Shown here: positions 33,305 through 41,484 of the stretch, piece by piece | Position numbering within the stretch: position 1 is the stretch's first letter | Layout: the number at the start of each line of letters is the position of its first letter | Notes under the pieces: generated by a model | Database searches by the model: none | Told to the model about the DNA's origin: nothing | What the model saw: only the letters and a program-made list of their open reading frames with translations | DNA from: Clostridia bacterium | GTDB taxonomy: Bacteria; Bacillota; Clostridia; Lachnospirales; Lachnospiraceae | Assembly: GCA_910574835.1 (NCBI GenBank) | Contig: CAJTDE010000001.1 | Span: 186,001 to 250,000, forward strand | Reading direction: 5' to 3' | DNA length: 64,000 nt | Program-made: the position numbers and the translations under genes

Positions 33305-34355
33305 TTTGGAAAAAATGGAACGGATTTGCGGAGCGCCGGGTATTTCCTCCTTTGAGCAGGAGATTGGATGTATTTTGGAGGAGGAGTACAGGGGCCTTGG
33401 CCTGAATTGCAGAAAGGACGGTCTTGGAAGCGTCATTGCCGCAAAGTGTGAAGACAGGCCGGGACCGAAAATGATGATTGCCGCCCATATGGACGAGGTT
33501 GGATTTATGGTAGAGACCATTGACGAGCAGGGCTTTTTAAGGCTGCGGCCGGTGGGGAGCTGGTGGAGCCATCTTGTTCTGGGGCAGTGGTATACGGTTG
33601 TCACAAGGGAAAATGGGTCTTATCCGGCTTTGATGGGGAGTATGGCAACACACGGGTTGCCTGCCGAGATTCGGAACAAGACGGTTTCTATGGAGGATAT
33701 ATATCTGGATCTGGGAGTGGAGAACCGGGAGGAGGTTCTTTCTCTGGGGATTGCTGTGGGAGATATGGTAGTGCCCTGGACTCATTTTGAGGTGATGCGG
33801 AATCCAAAATATGTGTCCTGCAAGGCATTTGACGACCGGATTGGAAATTATATTATGCTGGAAGCGGCTAAGCGGCTTCGGGATGAGGTTCATACGCCTC
33901 TGTATCTGGCGAATACCGTTCAGGAGGAGCCGGGGCTTCGGGGAGCGAGAACGGCGGTGGAATGGGTGCATCCTGATATTGCATTTGCGATTGATACCAC
34001 ACTGGCCGGGGATACGCCTGCCAATCACAATATCTGCTCTCTGGGGAAGGGCGTGGTGCTGTCTATGATTGATTCCAATTCCATTGCTCCCAGAAAATTG
34101 GTGCGGTATGTGGAAGGGATTTGCAGGAAGCATGGGATTGACCATCAGTATGCGGTATTCAACAAGGGCGGAACGGATTCGGGGAATATTCATAAGGCGT
34201 TTGACGGTGTTATCAACATGACGCTCTCGATTCCGATTCGGTATATGCATACGAATCACAGTATGATCCATACGGATGATGTGGAGGCTTGTATTCGGCT
34301 TGTTTGTGAGCTGGCGAAGGATATGAGCGGGGAGATTTTTGAAAGTATATTATAA
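33297..34355 (+). CDS. M42 family metallopeptidase (FrvX/TET type)
   Basis: About 352 residues with all ligands present: H and D in IAAHMDEVGFM, D in KAFDDRIGNY, EE in VQEEPGLRGA, D in FAIDTT, and H in the terminal HTNHSMIH. Family members are dinuclear aminopeptidases that self-assemble into tetrahedral dodecamers and trim short peptides; FrvX and SgcX in E. coli PTS loci are relatives. The start at 33297 overlaps the end of the inactive paralogue by 8 nt, so the two are made together. Confidence 0.9.
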   Translation: MVDLEKMERICGAPGISSFEQEIGCILEEEYRGLGLNCRKDGLGSVIAAKCEDRPGPKMMIAAHMDEVGFMVETIDEQGFLRLRPVGSWWSHLVLGQWYTVVTRENGSYPALMGSMATHGLPAEIRNKTVSMEDIYLDLGVENREEVLSLGIAVGDMVVPWTHFEVMRNPKYVSCKAFDDRIGNYIMLEAAKRLRDEVHTPLYLANTVQEEPGLRGARTAVEWVHPDIAFAIDTTLAGDTPANHNICSLGKGVVLSMIDSNSIAPRKLVRYVEGICRKHGIDHQYAVFNKGGTDSGNIHKAFDGVINMTLSIPIRYMHTNHSMIHTDDVEACIRLVCELAKDMSGEIFESIL

Positions 34356-34383
34356 ACGGCGGAACCGAAACAGAGATATTTTC

Positions 34384-34479
34384 AGGGAGCATAAATCAAT
34401 GTGCTGATGCAAGAATTTGCGGCCGGGAAATGATTTGATGAAGGTGTATCAGGAAGAATGTTACGGAACGGAATAGGAG
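34384..34479 (+). repeat. Family B element, diverged copy
   Basis: The second hairpin (AAATCAAT...TGATTT, 34392-34436) and the following half-unit GGTGTATCAGGAAGAATG then TTACGGAACGGAATAGGAG are recognisable; the first hairpin is missing. The GGAATAGGAG tail is the ribosome binding site of the next gene. Confidence 0.6.
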
Positions 34480-34489
34480 AGTGATATAG

Positions 34490-35443
34490 ATGTATGGTAT
34501 TATAGCGACCTGGCGGATGGCCAAGGAAGGGATTGAGCTTGCGGATGAAATGCTGAAGAAGGGGGAGACCTCCGGCAAGGCGATTGAGACGGCTATTAAG
34601 GCGGTGGAGGATTTTCCGTATTATAAATCGGTTGGCTACGGCGGTCTGCCAAATGAAGAGCAGATTGTGGAGCTTGATGCCGGTTATATGGATGGGGATA
34701 CGATGAGTGTCGGCGCTCTGGGGGCGATTAAAGATTTTGCCAATCCCATCAGTATTGCGAAGAAGCTCAGTGAGGAAAAGGTGAATAATGTTCTGGTAGG
34801 TGCGGGAGCGGAAAAGTACGCACGGGAAATGCAGTTTGAAGAGAAGGAAATGCTCACGGACAGGGCGAAGGCTTTTTACCGTAAGCGGAAGAAGGAGATG
34901 GACCAGGAGCTGAAGCCTTATGATGGTCATGATACGGTGGGAATGGTTTGTCTGGATACTTCCGGGACGGTGACGGCGGCTACCAGTACAAGCGGGCTTT
35001 TTATGAAGCGAAGCGGACGTGTGGGGGATTCTCCGATTGTAGGCTCCGGATTTTATGCGGATTCTGAGGTCGGCGGAGCTACGGCTACCGGGCTTGGGGA
35101 AGACCTGATGAAAGGGTGTATTTCTTATGAGATTGTGCGGTTGATGAAGGAAGGGATGTCGCCGCAGGAGGCTTGTGAGAAGGCGGTGACGGATCTGGAT
35201 CGGAGGCTTAGGGAAAAACGCGGGGAGGCCGGGGATCTTTCGGTGGTGGCTATGAACTGTAAAGGGGAGTTTGGGTGTGCTACCAATATTGGAGGGTTTT
35301 CGTTTAGTGTGGCTGCGGAAGGACTGGAGCCGGTTGTTTATCTTGTTACCAGGGAAGAGGATGGGCGTTGTAGTTTTAAGGAAGCGGATCAGGAGTGGCT
35401 TGAGGAATATATGCGGGTGAGGATGGCGCCTGTTGTGGAGTAG
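34490..35443 (+). CDS. N4-(beta-N-acetylglucosaminyl)-L-asparaginase family hydrolase
   Basis: Ntn-hydrolase precursor of 317 residues. Autoproteolysis should free the nucleophile T149 in GHDTVGMVCLD; TSTSGLFMKRSGRVGDSP and YADSEVGGATATGLGE form the active-site surroundings, as in bacterial aspartylglucosaminidases. These cut the GlcNAc-asparagine bond of N-glycan remnants, while close relatives hydrolyse asparagine or isoaspartyl peptides. Placement beside a Lac-family PTS and peptidases favours a glycopeptide or amino-sugar conjugate as substrate (inference). Confidence 0.87.
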   Translation: MYGIIATWRMAKEGIELADEMLKKGETSGKAIETAIKAVEDFPYYKSVGYGGLPNEEQIVELDAGYMDGDTMSVGALGAIKDFANPISIAKKLSEEKVNNVLVGAGAEKYAREMQFEEKEMLTDRAKAFYRKRKKEMDQELKPYDGHDTVGMVCLDTSGTVTAATSTSGLFMKRSGRVGDSPIVGSGFYADSEVGGATATGLGEDLMKGCISYEIVRLMKEGMSPQEACEKAVTDLDRRLREKRGEAGDLSVVAMNCKGEFGCATNIGGFSFSVAAEGLEPVVYLVTREEDGRCSFKEADQEWLEEYMRVRMAPVVE

Positions 35444-35503
35444 GTGGTAGGTTGTGAGGCTGTCGCAGAATCAGCCGGCAGCCCGGTAGGTTGTTGAGAA
35501 GAA

Positions 35504-35613
35504 TTGTGTATCTGTTACAACGCACAAATCGATTTACAGGCACGTGCATTTGTGACTGGAAATTGATTTCATGTGGGTGCGTTGGAATAGATATTACGGA
35601 ACTGGAATAGGAG
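35504..35613 (+). repeat. Family B element before the M20 gene
   Basis: GTGTATCTG...ACGCAC start, then the hairpin AAATCGATTTACAG to GAAATTGATTT (35526-35569) and the tail ATTACGGAACTGGAATAG followed by GAGG, which is the ribosome binding site of the M20 gene. The AAATCGATTTACAG arm is identical in the copy at 49304. Confidence 0.7.
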
Positions 35614-35619
35614 GCTATT

Positions 35620-36741
35620 GTGAAGGAGAGAATTGTTGAACGTGTGGGAGAATTGCTTCCGGATTTGGTGGGGGATATTAAGACGATTTGTAATATGGAT
35701 TCCAGGCAGGATACGGCTGCGCCGGAGCATCCTTTTGGGGTTAGGGTGACGGATTGTCTGAATAAGGCTCTGGAGATTGCAAGAGGGCTTGGATTTGAGA
35801 CGGAGAATGTGGGGAATCAGATTGGGATTGCTTCCTGGGGGCCGGATACGGAGGATTATATTGCCTGTGTGGGACATCTGGATGTGGTGGATGTGAATGG
35901 GGTTTGGAAAACGGATCCGTTTGTGTGTACGGAGAAGGATGGGTTTTTGTATGCCAGGGGGGTTTTGGATAATAAGGGACCTATGTTTTGCTGTCTGTAT
36001 GGGTTGAAGGCGCTTGTGGATCTGGGGTATGAGTTTCCGATTAAGGTGAAGATTATTTTTGGGACGAATGAGGAGACTGGGATGGAGGATATGAAGTGGT
36101 ATTTTCAGAATCACAAGTATCCTTTGATGGGATGGACTCCTGACTGTAAGTATCCGGTGATTTATGCGGAACGCGGCAGGGCGGCTTTTCGGTATAGTCT
36201 GCCGAAGGCGGAGCTTGGGGAACTGGTTCAGTTTTTGAATGGGTTTGTTTTGAATCAGAATGATTTGTCGTCTGCTCTTGGAGTGGATTATGCGGATGAA
36301 GAGTTTGGGAAGAATCAGGTGCGGAAGGTGGAGCTTTTTGAGGAGGGGGATACCTGCGGACTGACTTTGGTTTCCAGTTATCCGGCTTCTTATTCTCTGG
36401 ATACGATGCGGGAGGCTTTGGAGAAGCTTTGTACGCCTCATATGACCTTGTCGCTGGATTCGAATCTGGACCCGGTGTTTTTTGATAAGGATACGTATTT
36501 GGTGAAAACTCTGGAGCATGTTTATGAAGAGATTATGCAGGAGGATGGAAGCGCGGTGACGACTACCGGGGGCAGTTATGCGAAGGTGGTGAAGAATATT
36601 GTACCTTTTGGGCCGAGCTTTAAGGGGCAGAAGGGGATTGGGCATATGCCGGATGAGTGGATGCGTATCTGTGATATTGAAAAGAATGCGCAGATTTATG
36701 GCTATGCATTTTATAGATTGATGGATGGGTTAGGGAACTGA
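35620..36741 (+). CDS. M20 family metallopeptidase (PepV-like dipeptidase)
   Basis: 373 residues with the di-zinc ligands of M20: H and D in VGHLDVVD, D in VLDNKGPMFC, catalytic EE in GTNEETGMED, E in YAERGRAAF and H in GIGHMPDEW. It is about 90 residues shorter than typical PepV, with a reduced lid/dimer domain. GTG start at 35620, 7 nt after AATAGGAGG. It would split dipeptides released by the M42 complex. Confidence 0.87.
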   Translation: MKERIVERVGELLPDLVGDIKTICNMDSRQDTAAPEHPFGVRVTDCLNKALEIARGLGFETENVGNQIGIASWGPDTEDYIACVGHLDVVDVNGVWKTDPFVCTEKDGFLYARGVLDNKGPMFCCLYGLKALVDLGYEFPIKVKIIFGTNEETGMEDMKWYFQNHKYPLMGWTPDCKYPVIYAERGRAAFRYSLPKAELGELVQFLNGFVLNQNDLSSALGVDYADEEFGKNQVRKVELFEEGDTCGLTLVSSYPASYSLDTMREALEKLCTPHMTLSLDSNLDPVFFDKDTYLVKTLEHVYEEIMQEDGSAVTTTGGSYAKVVKNIVPFGPSFKGQKGIGHMPDEWMRICDIEKNAQIYGYAFYRLMDGLGN

Positions 36742-36827
36742 AACGGCAGTATCCTTTAAAATGTGCGGATTGATTTTGTGTTTGTGTATTTTTAGGGGTG
36801 TTGCGCAATTGGAATGGAGGTAGTGAA
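36742..36827 (+). other. Intercistronic gap with residual family B sequence
   Basis: GTGCGGATTGATTTTGTG and TTGGAATGGAGG recall the family B hairpin arm and tail, but no stem can be completed. This appears to be a decayed copy. Confidence 0.3.
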
Positions 36828-37919
36828 TTGAAGAGACTGGGAATTTCCGTTTATCCGGAGCGGGCACCGAAGGAAGCTTGTTATGAGTATATGAAGCTGG
36901 CTGGTAGGTATGGCTTTCAGAGAGTATTTACTTGTCTTTTGTCGGTGGAGGAGAGCCGGGAAAAGATTGTGGATGAGTTTACGGAGTTTTGTAAGGTGGC
37001 TCATGAGAGCGGGCTTATTGTGTCGGTGGATACGAATCCGCAGGTGTTTGAGAGACTTGGGGCTGCGCCTATGGACTTGTCTGTTTTTGCGCAGATGGGT
37101 GTGGATATTATCCGCCTGGACGGGCATTTTGGGGAATTTGAGGATATACAGATTACGAGAAATCCTTATGGGATTCTGATTGAATACAATGCATCCTGTT
37201 CTATGGCGCTGGATTTGATGATTGAGAAGGGCGCTGACCGGAATAATATGTGTATTTGCAGTAATTTTTATCCCCAGAGGAACACGGGTATGGGGTTGAA
37301 ACGTTATAAGGAACTGAACAGCCGGTATCAGCCTTTGGGATTGACCAATGCGGCTTTTGTGACCAGCAGAGAGAAGAATACGCATGGGCCGTGGGAGGTC
37401 TATGAAGGACTTCCGACTTTGGAAATCCATCGGGATCTGCCGATTGATTTACAGCTTCGTCATTTAAGCGCTCTGGGACTTTGTACGGATTTTATGATTG
37501 GAAATGCTTTTGCCAGTGAGGAAGAGCTGAAAATCATGGCGGAGACGGACTTGAGCAAGCCGTCTATGAAGGTGGATGCGGAAGAGGGGATTTCCGAGAT
37601 TGAACGGGAGATTATTACCTGTGATATTCATGCAAGCCGGGATGATTGTAATGAACTTGTTGTCAGATCCAGCTTCCCTAGGGTAAAATATAAGAATGAA
37701 AGCATTGTTCCCCGTGAGAATCATAAGGATGTGTTTACGAAGGGCGATGTGATCATTGTTAATGATAATTTGGAGCATTATGCGGGTGAGCTGATGATTG
37801 TGCTGGAGGAGATTAAGGCCAGTGATGACTACAATTATGTGGGACATATCAATGAAGGCGAGCAGTTAATCCTGGACTGCATCCGGCCGGCTCATGGATT
37901 TGCATTGATGATTCGGTAG
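36828..37919 (+). CDS. mupG: MupG-type 6-phospho-N-acetylmuramidase (DUF871)
   Basis: About 363 residues: TIM-barrel beginning LKRLGISVYPERAPKEACYE with VDTNPQVFERLG, IIRLDGHFGEFEDI, YNASCSMALDLM and ICSNFYPQRNTG, then a C-terminal cyclophilin-like domain (SSFPRVKYKNESIVPRENHK). MupG of Staphylococcus cleaves MurNAc-6P-GlcNAc made by a PTS, so a phosphorylated glycoside from the neighbouring PTS is a plausible substrate. The TTG at 36828 is chosen as start since GGAGG stands 7 nt before it. Confidence 0.82.
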   Translation: MKRLGISVYPERAPKEACYEYMKLAGRYGFQRVFTCLLSVEESREKIVDEFTEFCKVAHESGLIVSVDTNPQVFERLGAAPMDLSVFAQMGVDIIRLDGHFGEFEDIQITRNPYGILIEYNASCSMALDLMIEKGADRNNMCICSNFYPQRNTGMGLKRYKELNSRYQPLGLTNAAFVTSREKNTHGPWEVYEGLPTLEIHRDLPIDLQLRHLSALGLCTDFMIGNAFASEEELKIMAETDLSKPSMKVDAEEGISEIEREIITCDIHASRDDCNELVVRSSFPRVKYKNESIVPRENHKDVFTKGDVIIVNDNLEHYAGELMIVLEEIKASDDYNYVGHINEGEQLILDCIRPAHGFALMIR

Positions 37920-37920
37920 G

Positions 37921-38186
37921 AAAATGATTTAGACAAGGGTGTACCGGGAGGATATCACGGTACTGGAAACAGTGATATGCTTCCGGTGCACAAATCAATT
38001 TGCAGACACATGCATTAAGTGTCTGTAAAATGATTTAGACAAGGGTGTACCGGAAGGATATCACGGTACTGGAAACAGTGATATGCTTCCGGTGCACAAA
38101 TCAATTTGCAGACACATGCATTAAGTGTCTGTAAAATGATTTAGACAAGGGTGTACCGGAAGGATATCACGGTACTGGAATGGAGG
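37921..38186 (+). repeat. Family B element, 2.5 tandem units of 106 nt
   Basis: Units begin at 37921, 38027 and 38133; the two complete ones differ at a single base. Each holds hairpin 1 (GTGTACCGGAAGGATATCAC with GTGATATGCTTCCGGTGCAC, loop GGTACTGGAAACA) and hairpin 2 (AAATCAATTTGCAGACAC with GTGTCTGTAAAATGATTT). The third unit stops after the first arm, and its GGTACTGGAATGGAGG ends in the ribosome binding site of the cutC gene. Confidence 0.9.
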
Positions 38187-38192
38187 ACAAAT

Positions 38193-38933
38193 ATGGAAAA
38201 GGTTGTGGAAATATGCTGCGGAAGCTATGAGGATACACTGGCGGCATATCATGGAGGCGCCAAACGCATTGAGCTGAACAGCGCCCTGTACCTGGGAGGC
38301 TTAACGCCGTCTTTGGGAACACTCATTTTAACAAAAAAGAATACGGATCTGAAGGTTATTGCTATGGTTAGACCCCGCGGAGCCGGTTTCTGCTACAGCG
38401 CTGCCGACTTTGAGGTTATGAAGGCCGACGCCGAGCTTCTTCTTCAAAACGGCGCCGACGGCATTGCCTTTGGCTGTCTCAATGAAAACGGAGAGATAGA
38501 AGAAAATCAGACCCGGGAAATGACAGGCATTATCAAGAAGTATCACGGAGAGGCAGTCTTCCATCGTGCCTTTGACTGTGTGCAAGATCCCTGCAAAGCC
38601 ATTGAAATTCTGATTGATATTGGAATAGATCGCATTTTAACCAGCGGCGGGCAGGAAAAGGCTGTGGACGGCATAGAGCTTTTGGCTAAGCTGCAAAAGG
38701 AATATGGGGAAAGAATCGAGCTTCTGGCCGGCAGCGGCATGAATGCAGGAAATGCCGCAGAGCTTATGGAGCGTACCGGAATCCGTCAGGTACACAGCTC
38801 CTGTCGCGGATGGCTTCCCGATCCCACCACAGAAGGGCCGCAGGTTTCCTATGCATATGCGGAGCCGCCTCACAGAAAGGACTATGAGGCTGTGGACAAA
38901 AATTTAGTAAAGAAGCTGGTTGATGCCTTATGA
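38193..38933 (+). CDS. cutC: CutC family protein
   Basis: 246 residues, TIM-barrel: VVEICCGSYEDTLAAYHGGA, RIELNSALYLGGLTPSLG, MVRPRGAGFCYSAADFEVMK and HRAFDCVQDPCKAIEILIDI. CutC was named from copper sensitivity in E. coli, but a direct role in copper is disputed and the barrel fits an enzyme. The start at 38193 follows AATGGAGG at the end of the repeat. It ends 4 nt inside the YitT gene. Confidence 0.88.
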   Translation: MEKVVEICCGSYEDTLAAYHGGAKRIELNSALYLGGLTPSLGTLILTKKNTDLKVIAMVRPRGAGFCYSAADFEVMKADAELLLQNGADGIAFGCLNENGEIEENQTREMTGIIKKYHGEAVFHRAFDCVQDPCKAIEILIDIGIDRILTSGGQEKAVDGIELLAKLQKEYGERIELLAGSGMNAGNAAELMERTGIRQVHSSCRGWLPDPTTEGPQVSYAYAEPPHRKDYEAVDKNLVKKLVDAL

Positions 38934-39808
38934 ATTTTCAGAAAATAAGAAATAATGATAAAGTGCGTTTTGCTTATACTTTTGCAAGCGTTTTACTTGC
39001 AGGCTTTATGCAGGCGGCCGTTATGCAGATTTTTATGGTTCCCATTAACCTGCTGTCCAGCGGCTTTACGGGCGTGGCGTTTTTGATAGAGAAGATAACC
39101 TCCGCCTTTTTTGGATTTTCCTTTTCCGTATCTTTGGGAATGCTGCTCCTCAATATACCGGTAGCCATTATGTGCAGCAAAAGCATTAGTAAGCGGTTTA
39201 CCTTCTTTTCTCTTTTGCAGGTTTTCTTCGCCAGCTTCTTTCTGCGGGTGCTGAGCTTTGAGCCTTTATTTGAGGATATTCTGCTGAATGTGATTTTCGG
39301 TGGATTTTTGTACGGTATTATGACCGTTATTGCCCTGAAAGGAAATGCTTCCACGGGGGGCATTGATTTTGTGGCTCTTTATATTTCCAATAAAAAGGGG
39401 AAGTCTATCTGGAGCTATGTTTTTGTATTTAATGCTACATTGATTACGATTTTTGGCTGTATGTTTGGCTGGGAGTATGCAGGATATTCCATATTGTTCC
39501 AGTTCATTTCCACAAAGACCATTGATTCCTTCTACCATCGGTATGAGCGGATGACCATGCAGATTACTACAACAAAGGCGGATGCGGTGATTGAAGCTTA
39601 TGTAGCGGAGTACCGCCACGGCGTTTCCCGGGTAGACGGGATTGGAGGTTACAGCGGAAAGAAGGTCAGTCTTTTGCACACGGTAGTATCAAGTTATGAG
39701 ATTCAGGACATTGCGAAGCTGATGCGGAAGGCTGATCCTCATGTGGTGATCAATACCTTTAAATCGGAGGACTTTTATGGAGGATTTTATTTGAAGCCGA
39801 TTGATTGA
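38930..39808 (+). CDS. YitT family membrane protein
   Basis: 292 residues. Five or six N-terminal helices (FMVPINLLSSGFTGVAFLIE, TGGIDFVALYIS) and a C-terminal DUF2179 domain (MTMQITTTKADAVIEAYVAE to GGFYLKPID). The role of the family is unknown, although it is widespread in Firmicutes. Its ATG overlaps the cutC stop (ATGA), so it is the last gene of the unit; a terminator follows at 39926. Confidence 0.87.
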   Translation: MNFQKIRNNDKVRFAYTFASVLLAGFMQAAVMQIFMVPINLLSSGFTGVAFLIEKITSAFFGFSFSVSLGMLLLNIPVAIMCSKSISKRFTFFSLLQVFFASFFLRVLSFEPLFEDILLNVIFGGFLYGIMTVIALKGNASTGGIDFVALYISNKKGKSIWSYVFVFNATLITIFGCMFGWEYAGYSILFQFISTKTIDSFYHRYERMTMQITTTKADAVIEAYVAEYRHGVSRVDGIGGYSGKKVSLLHTVVSSYEIQDIAKLMRKADPHVVINTFKSEDFYGGFYLKPID

Positions 39809-39925
39809 GGTAACAGTTAGGGCTTGTGTTTGAAGTTTTTGTTCGGAAATTGCAGATGGATTGTAATTACAATTTGGATATTTCATGCAAAAATAATTTA
39901 TGGGACTTAAAAGTAAGATAGGATG

Positions 39926-39971
39926 AAAATGATCACAGGAAGCTTTAAGGAGCGGAATGTGATCATTTTTT
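39926..39971 (+). terminator. Terminator of the PTS/peptidase locus
   Basis: AAAATGATCAC / GTGATCATTTTTTT stem with a short inner AAGCTTT region, 120 nt after the yitT-like gene. Confidence 0.75.
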
Positions 39972-40300
39972 TATGAAAAGGCAGGGGTTAAGAGTGGGAT
40001 TTTGTTGGAAAACGTTGGGATATGTTGGTTTATATTAAGGTTGTTCATCTTTTTGGAGCCGTGTTTCCAGTGAAAATGAGGCAATAAATATACATTGCGG
40101 GCGGCAGGCAAATATTTTATAATCAAATATATCGGCGGCTAATACTCTTAGTGGACAAGGAGAGAACATGATTACATTTATGCTCTCTTTTCGGAATTGT
40201 ATACCAATGAAAGACGAGTTTATAAATACATTGCAAGTAACAGGCGGATAATTTTATTCAAGTATAAGGAATCAGGATTTGGCTGAGGAGATTAGAGTGA
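39972..40300. other. Gene-free AT-rich stretch
   Basis: Nothing that I can identify as a gene. AAATATTTTATAATCAAATA around 40108-40128 is promoter-like (TATAAT) for the small genes that follow. Confidence 0.3.
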
Positions 40301-40678
40301 ATGATTGCGTTTGATTTTGGAAATCTTTGTTTTAATTCAGGGGCTTCAGAACAGAATATTTTAGTTGTGATATCCGGCAAAAATATGTTTTTGTCAATGA
40401 ATGACTTTATAACAGAGGCTGTAAATTTTCTGGAATCAGACGGGAGGTTTTGCGGTAATTGGACTGAGATATATAAAAACCGCACGAACTTACCGGCTTC
40501 TGCTGATGATATTGCATGGATGAAATCACGATTGGAAGAGATGAATCAGCGTGTAAATATTCTATATGAACCAATAATCAAAGCAGTAAATGTTGTCCCT
40601 TCAAAATGGAATGATATAACTTTAGGAATAGAAACTATGAATGAGTATATTTTATATTTATGGGGTACATCAGCATAA
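40301..40678 (+). CDS. Small hypothetical protein (possible orphan immunity protein)
   Basis: 125 residues, acidic, no signal peptide or helix spanning a membrane, no family recognised. Start ATG at 40301, after GAGGAGATTAG. Base composition is clearly more AT-rich than in genes on either side. Two unrelated small soluble proteins in a row without partners, in AT-rich DNA, is what orphan immunity genes of polymorphic toxin systems look like; this is only a suggestion. Confidence 0.5.
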   Translation: MIAFDFGNLCFNSGASEQNILVVISGKNMFLSMNDFITEAVNFLESDGRFCGNWTEIYKNRTNLPASADDIAWMKSRLEEMNQRVNILYEPIIKAVNVVPSKWNDITLGIETMNEYILYLWGTSA

Positions 40679-40850
40679 ATTTCGGTTTGAAGAAGTGCCA
40701 GGTGAGTGCAAATTCAGCAATCATATGCAAAAATATGCATGGAACGTAATTTCAAAAAAGGTAATGTTTATATGCTTTAAGAGCTTTCTTATTTCGAAGT
40801 GGAAAACATGTTGTTTGGAGAAGGCTATGCATGAGGGATCTTGAAAAAAT

Positions 40851-41192
40851 ATGAAATTATTATTAAATAATATGGACGAATTGTTATCCAAGACAGGATA
40901 TTGCATCAAAAAAGAATATGAGAATCAAATTCTCAATTCCATATATAATTATTGTTTGTTGTTTTACTGTAAAGAAACCGAGGTTATCGCATTAACTAGG
41001 GAACCTTTAGAGGTTATCTTATATAATAAATATTATTGGCTTACACAGTATATGAAAAAGTATAGTGAAATAAATGGGTATGACGCAGGAATTGAGCAAC
41101 AGAAATTTAAATTAATTGAGGAATTAGATCAACGGCTTGAAAATGTCGATTGGGACTTACTTCAAAAAATAGATGATATGATGGAGAAATGA
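40851..41192 (+). CDS. Small hypothetical protein
   Basis: 113 residues, acidic and helical, cysteine in a YCLLFYCKE segment, no known motif. It lies 170 nt after the preceding orphan gene in the same AT-rich patch. The ribosome binding site is weak (GGGATCTTG). Function unknown; see the note on the preceding gene. Confidence 0.45.
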   Translation: MKLLLNNMDELLSKTGYCIKKEYENQILNSIYNYCLLFYCKETEVIALTREPLEVILYNKYYWLTQYMKKYSEINGYDAGIEQQKFKLIEELDQRLENVDWDLLQKIDDMMEK

Positions 41193-41484
41193 ATTTGAAG
41201 AGCTGTTAAGCGGGAGTAAAATCAGCAACTTATACAGCAGAAGCATTTTTCCAAAAGGGAGAATTTTAAAGACGAAACAAGAAAAAGCGAAAAAAAGGAA
41301 ATTATTCATGAACAATCCTACAGTAGAGAATATATATAATTGATGAAAAAGTTTACAGTTTTGAAAGATTAGGGATGAAATAAAATAGAGCTTTAGAATT
41401 ATTTTTAATTTATGCCTAAGCAGCCTTATGATTATCTTGCAACCCAAAATACATGTATCAATACCACTATTCGGAGGAAAATAG
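41193..41484. other. Intergenic, no feature recognised
   Basis: AT-rich until about 41420. CGGAGGAAAATAG at the end is the ribosome binding site of the next gene. No terminator hairpin or repeat was found. Confidence 0.3.

Noticed and set aside
35569-36645. A 358-codon minus-strand frame over the M20 gene
   Set aside because: Rich in R, H, I and L without motifs, an antisense shadow of G/T-ending codons.
37921-38186. Tandem repeats that could suggest a CRISPR array
   Set aside because: Only 2.5 nearly identical 106-nt units without variable spacers, and no cas gene in the window.
40641-40844. A 67-codon frame between the two orphan genes
   Set aside because: It overlaps the end of the first gene in another frame, lacks a ribosome binding site and looks like random AT-rich translation.
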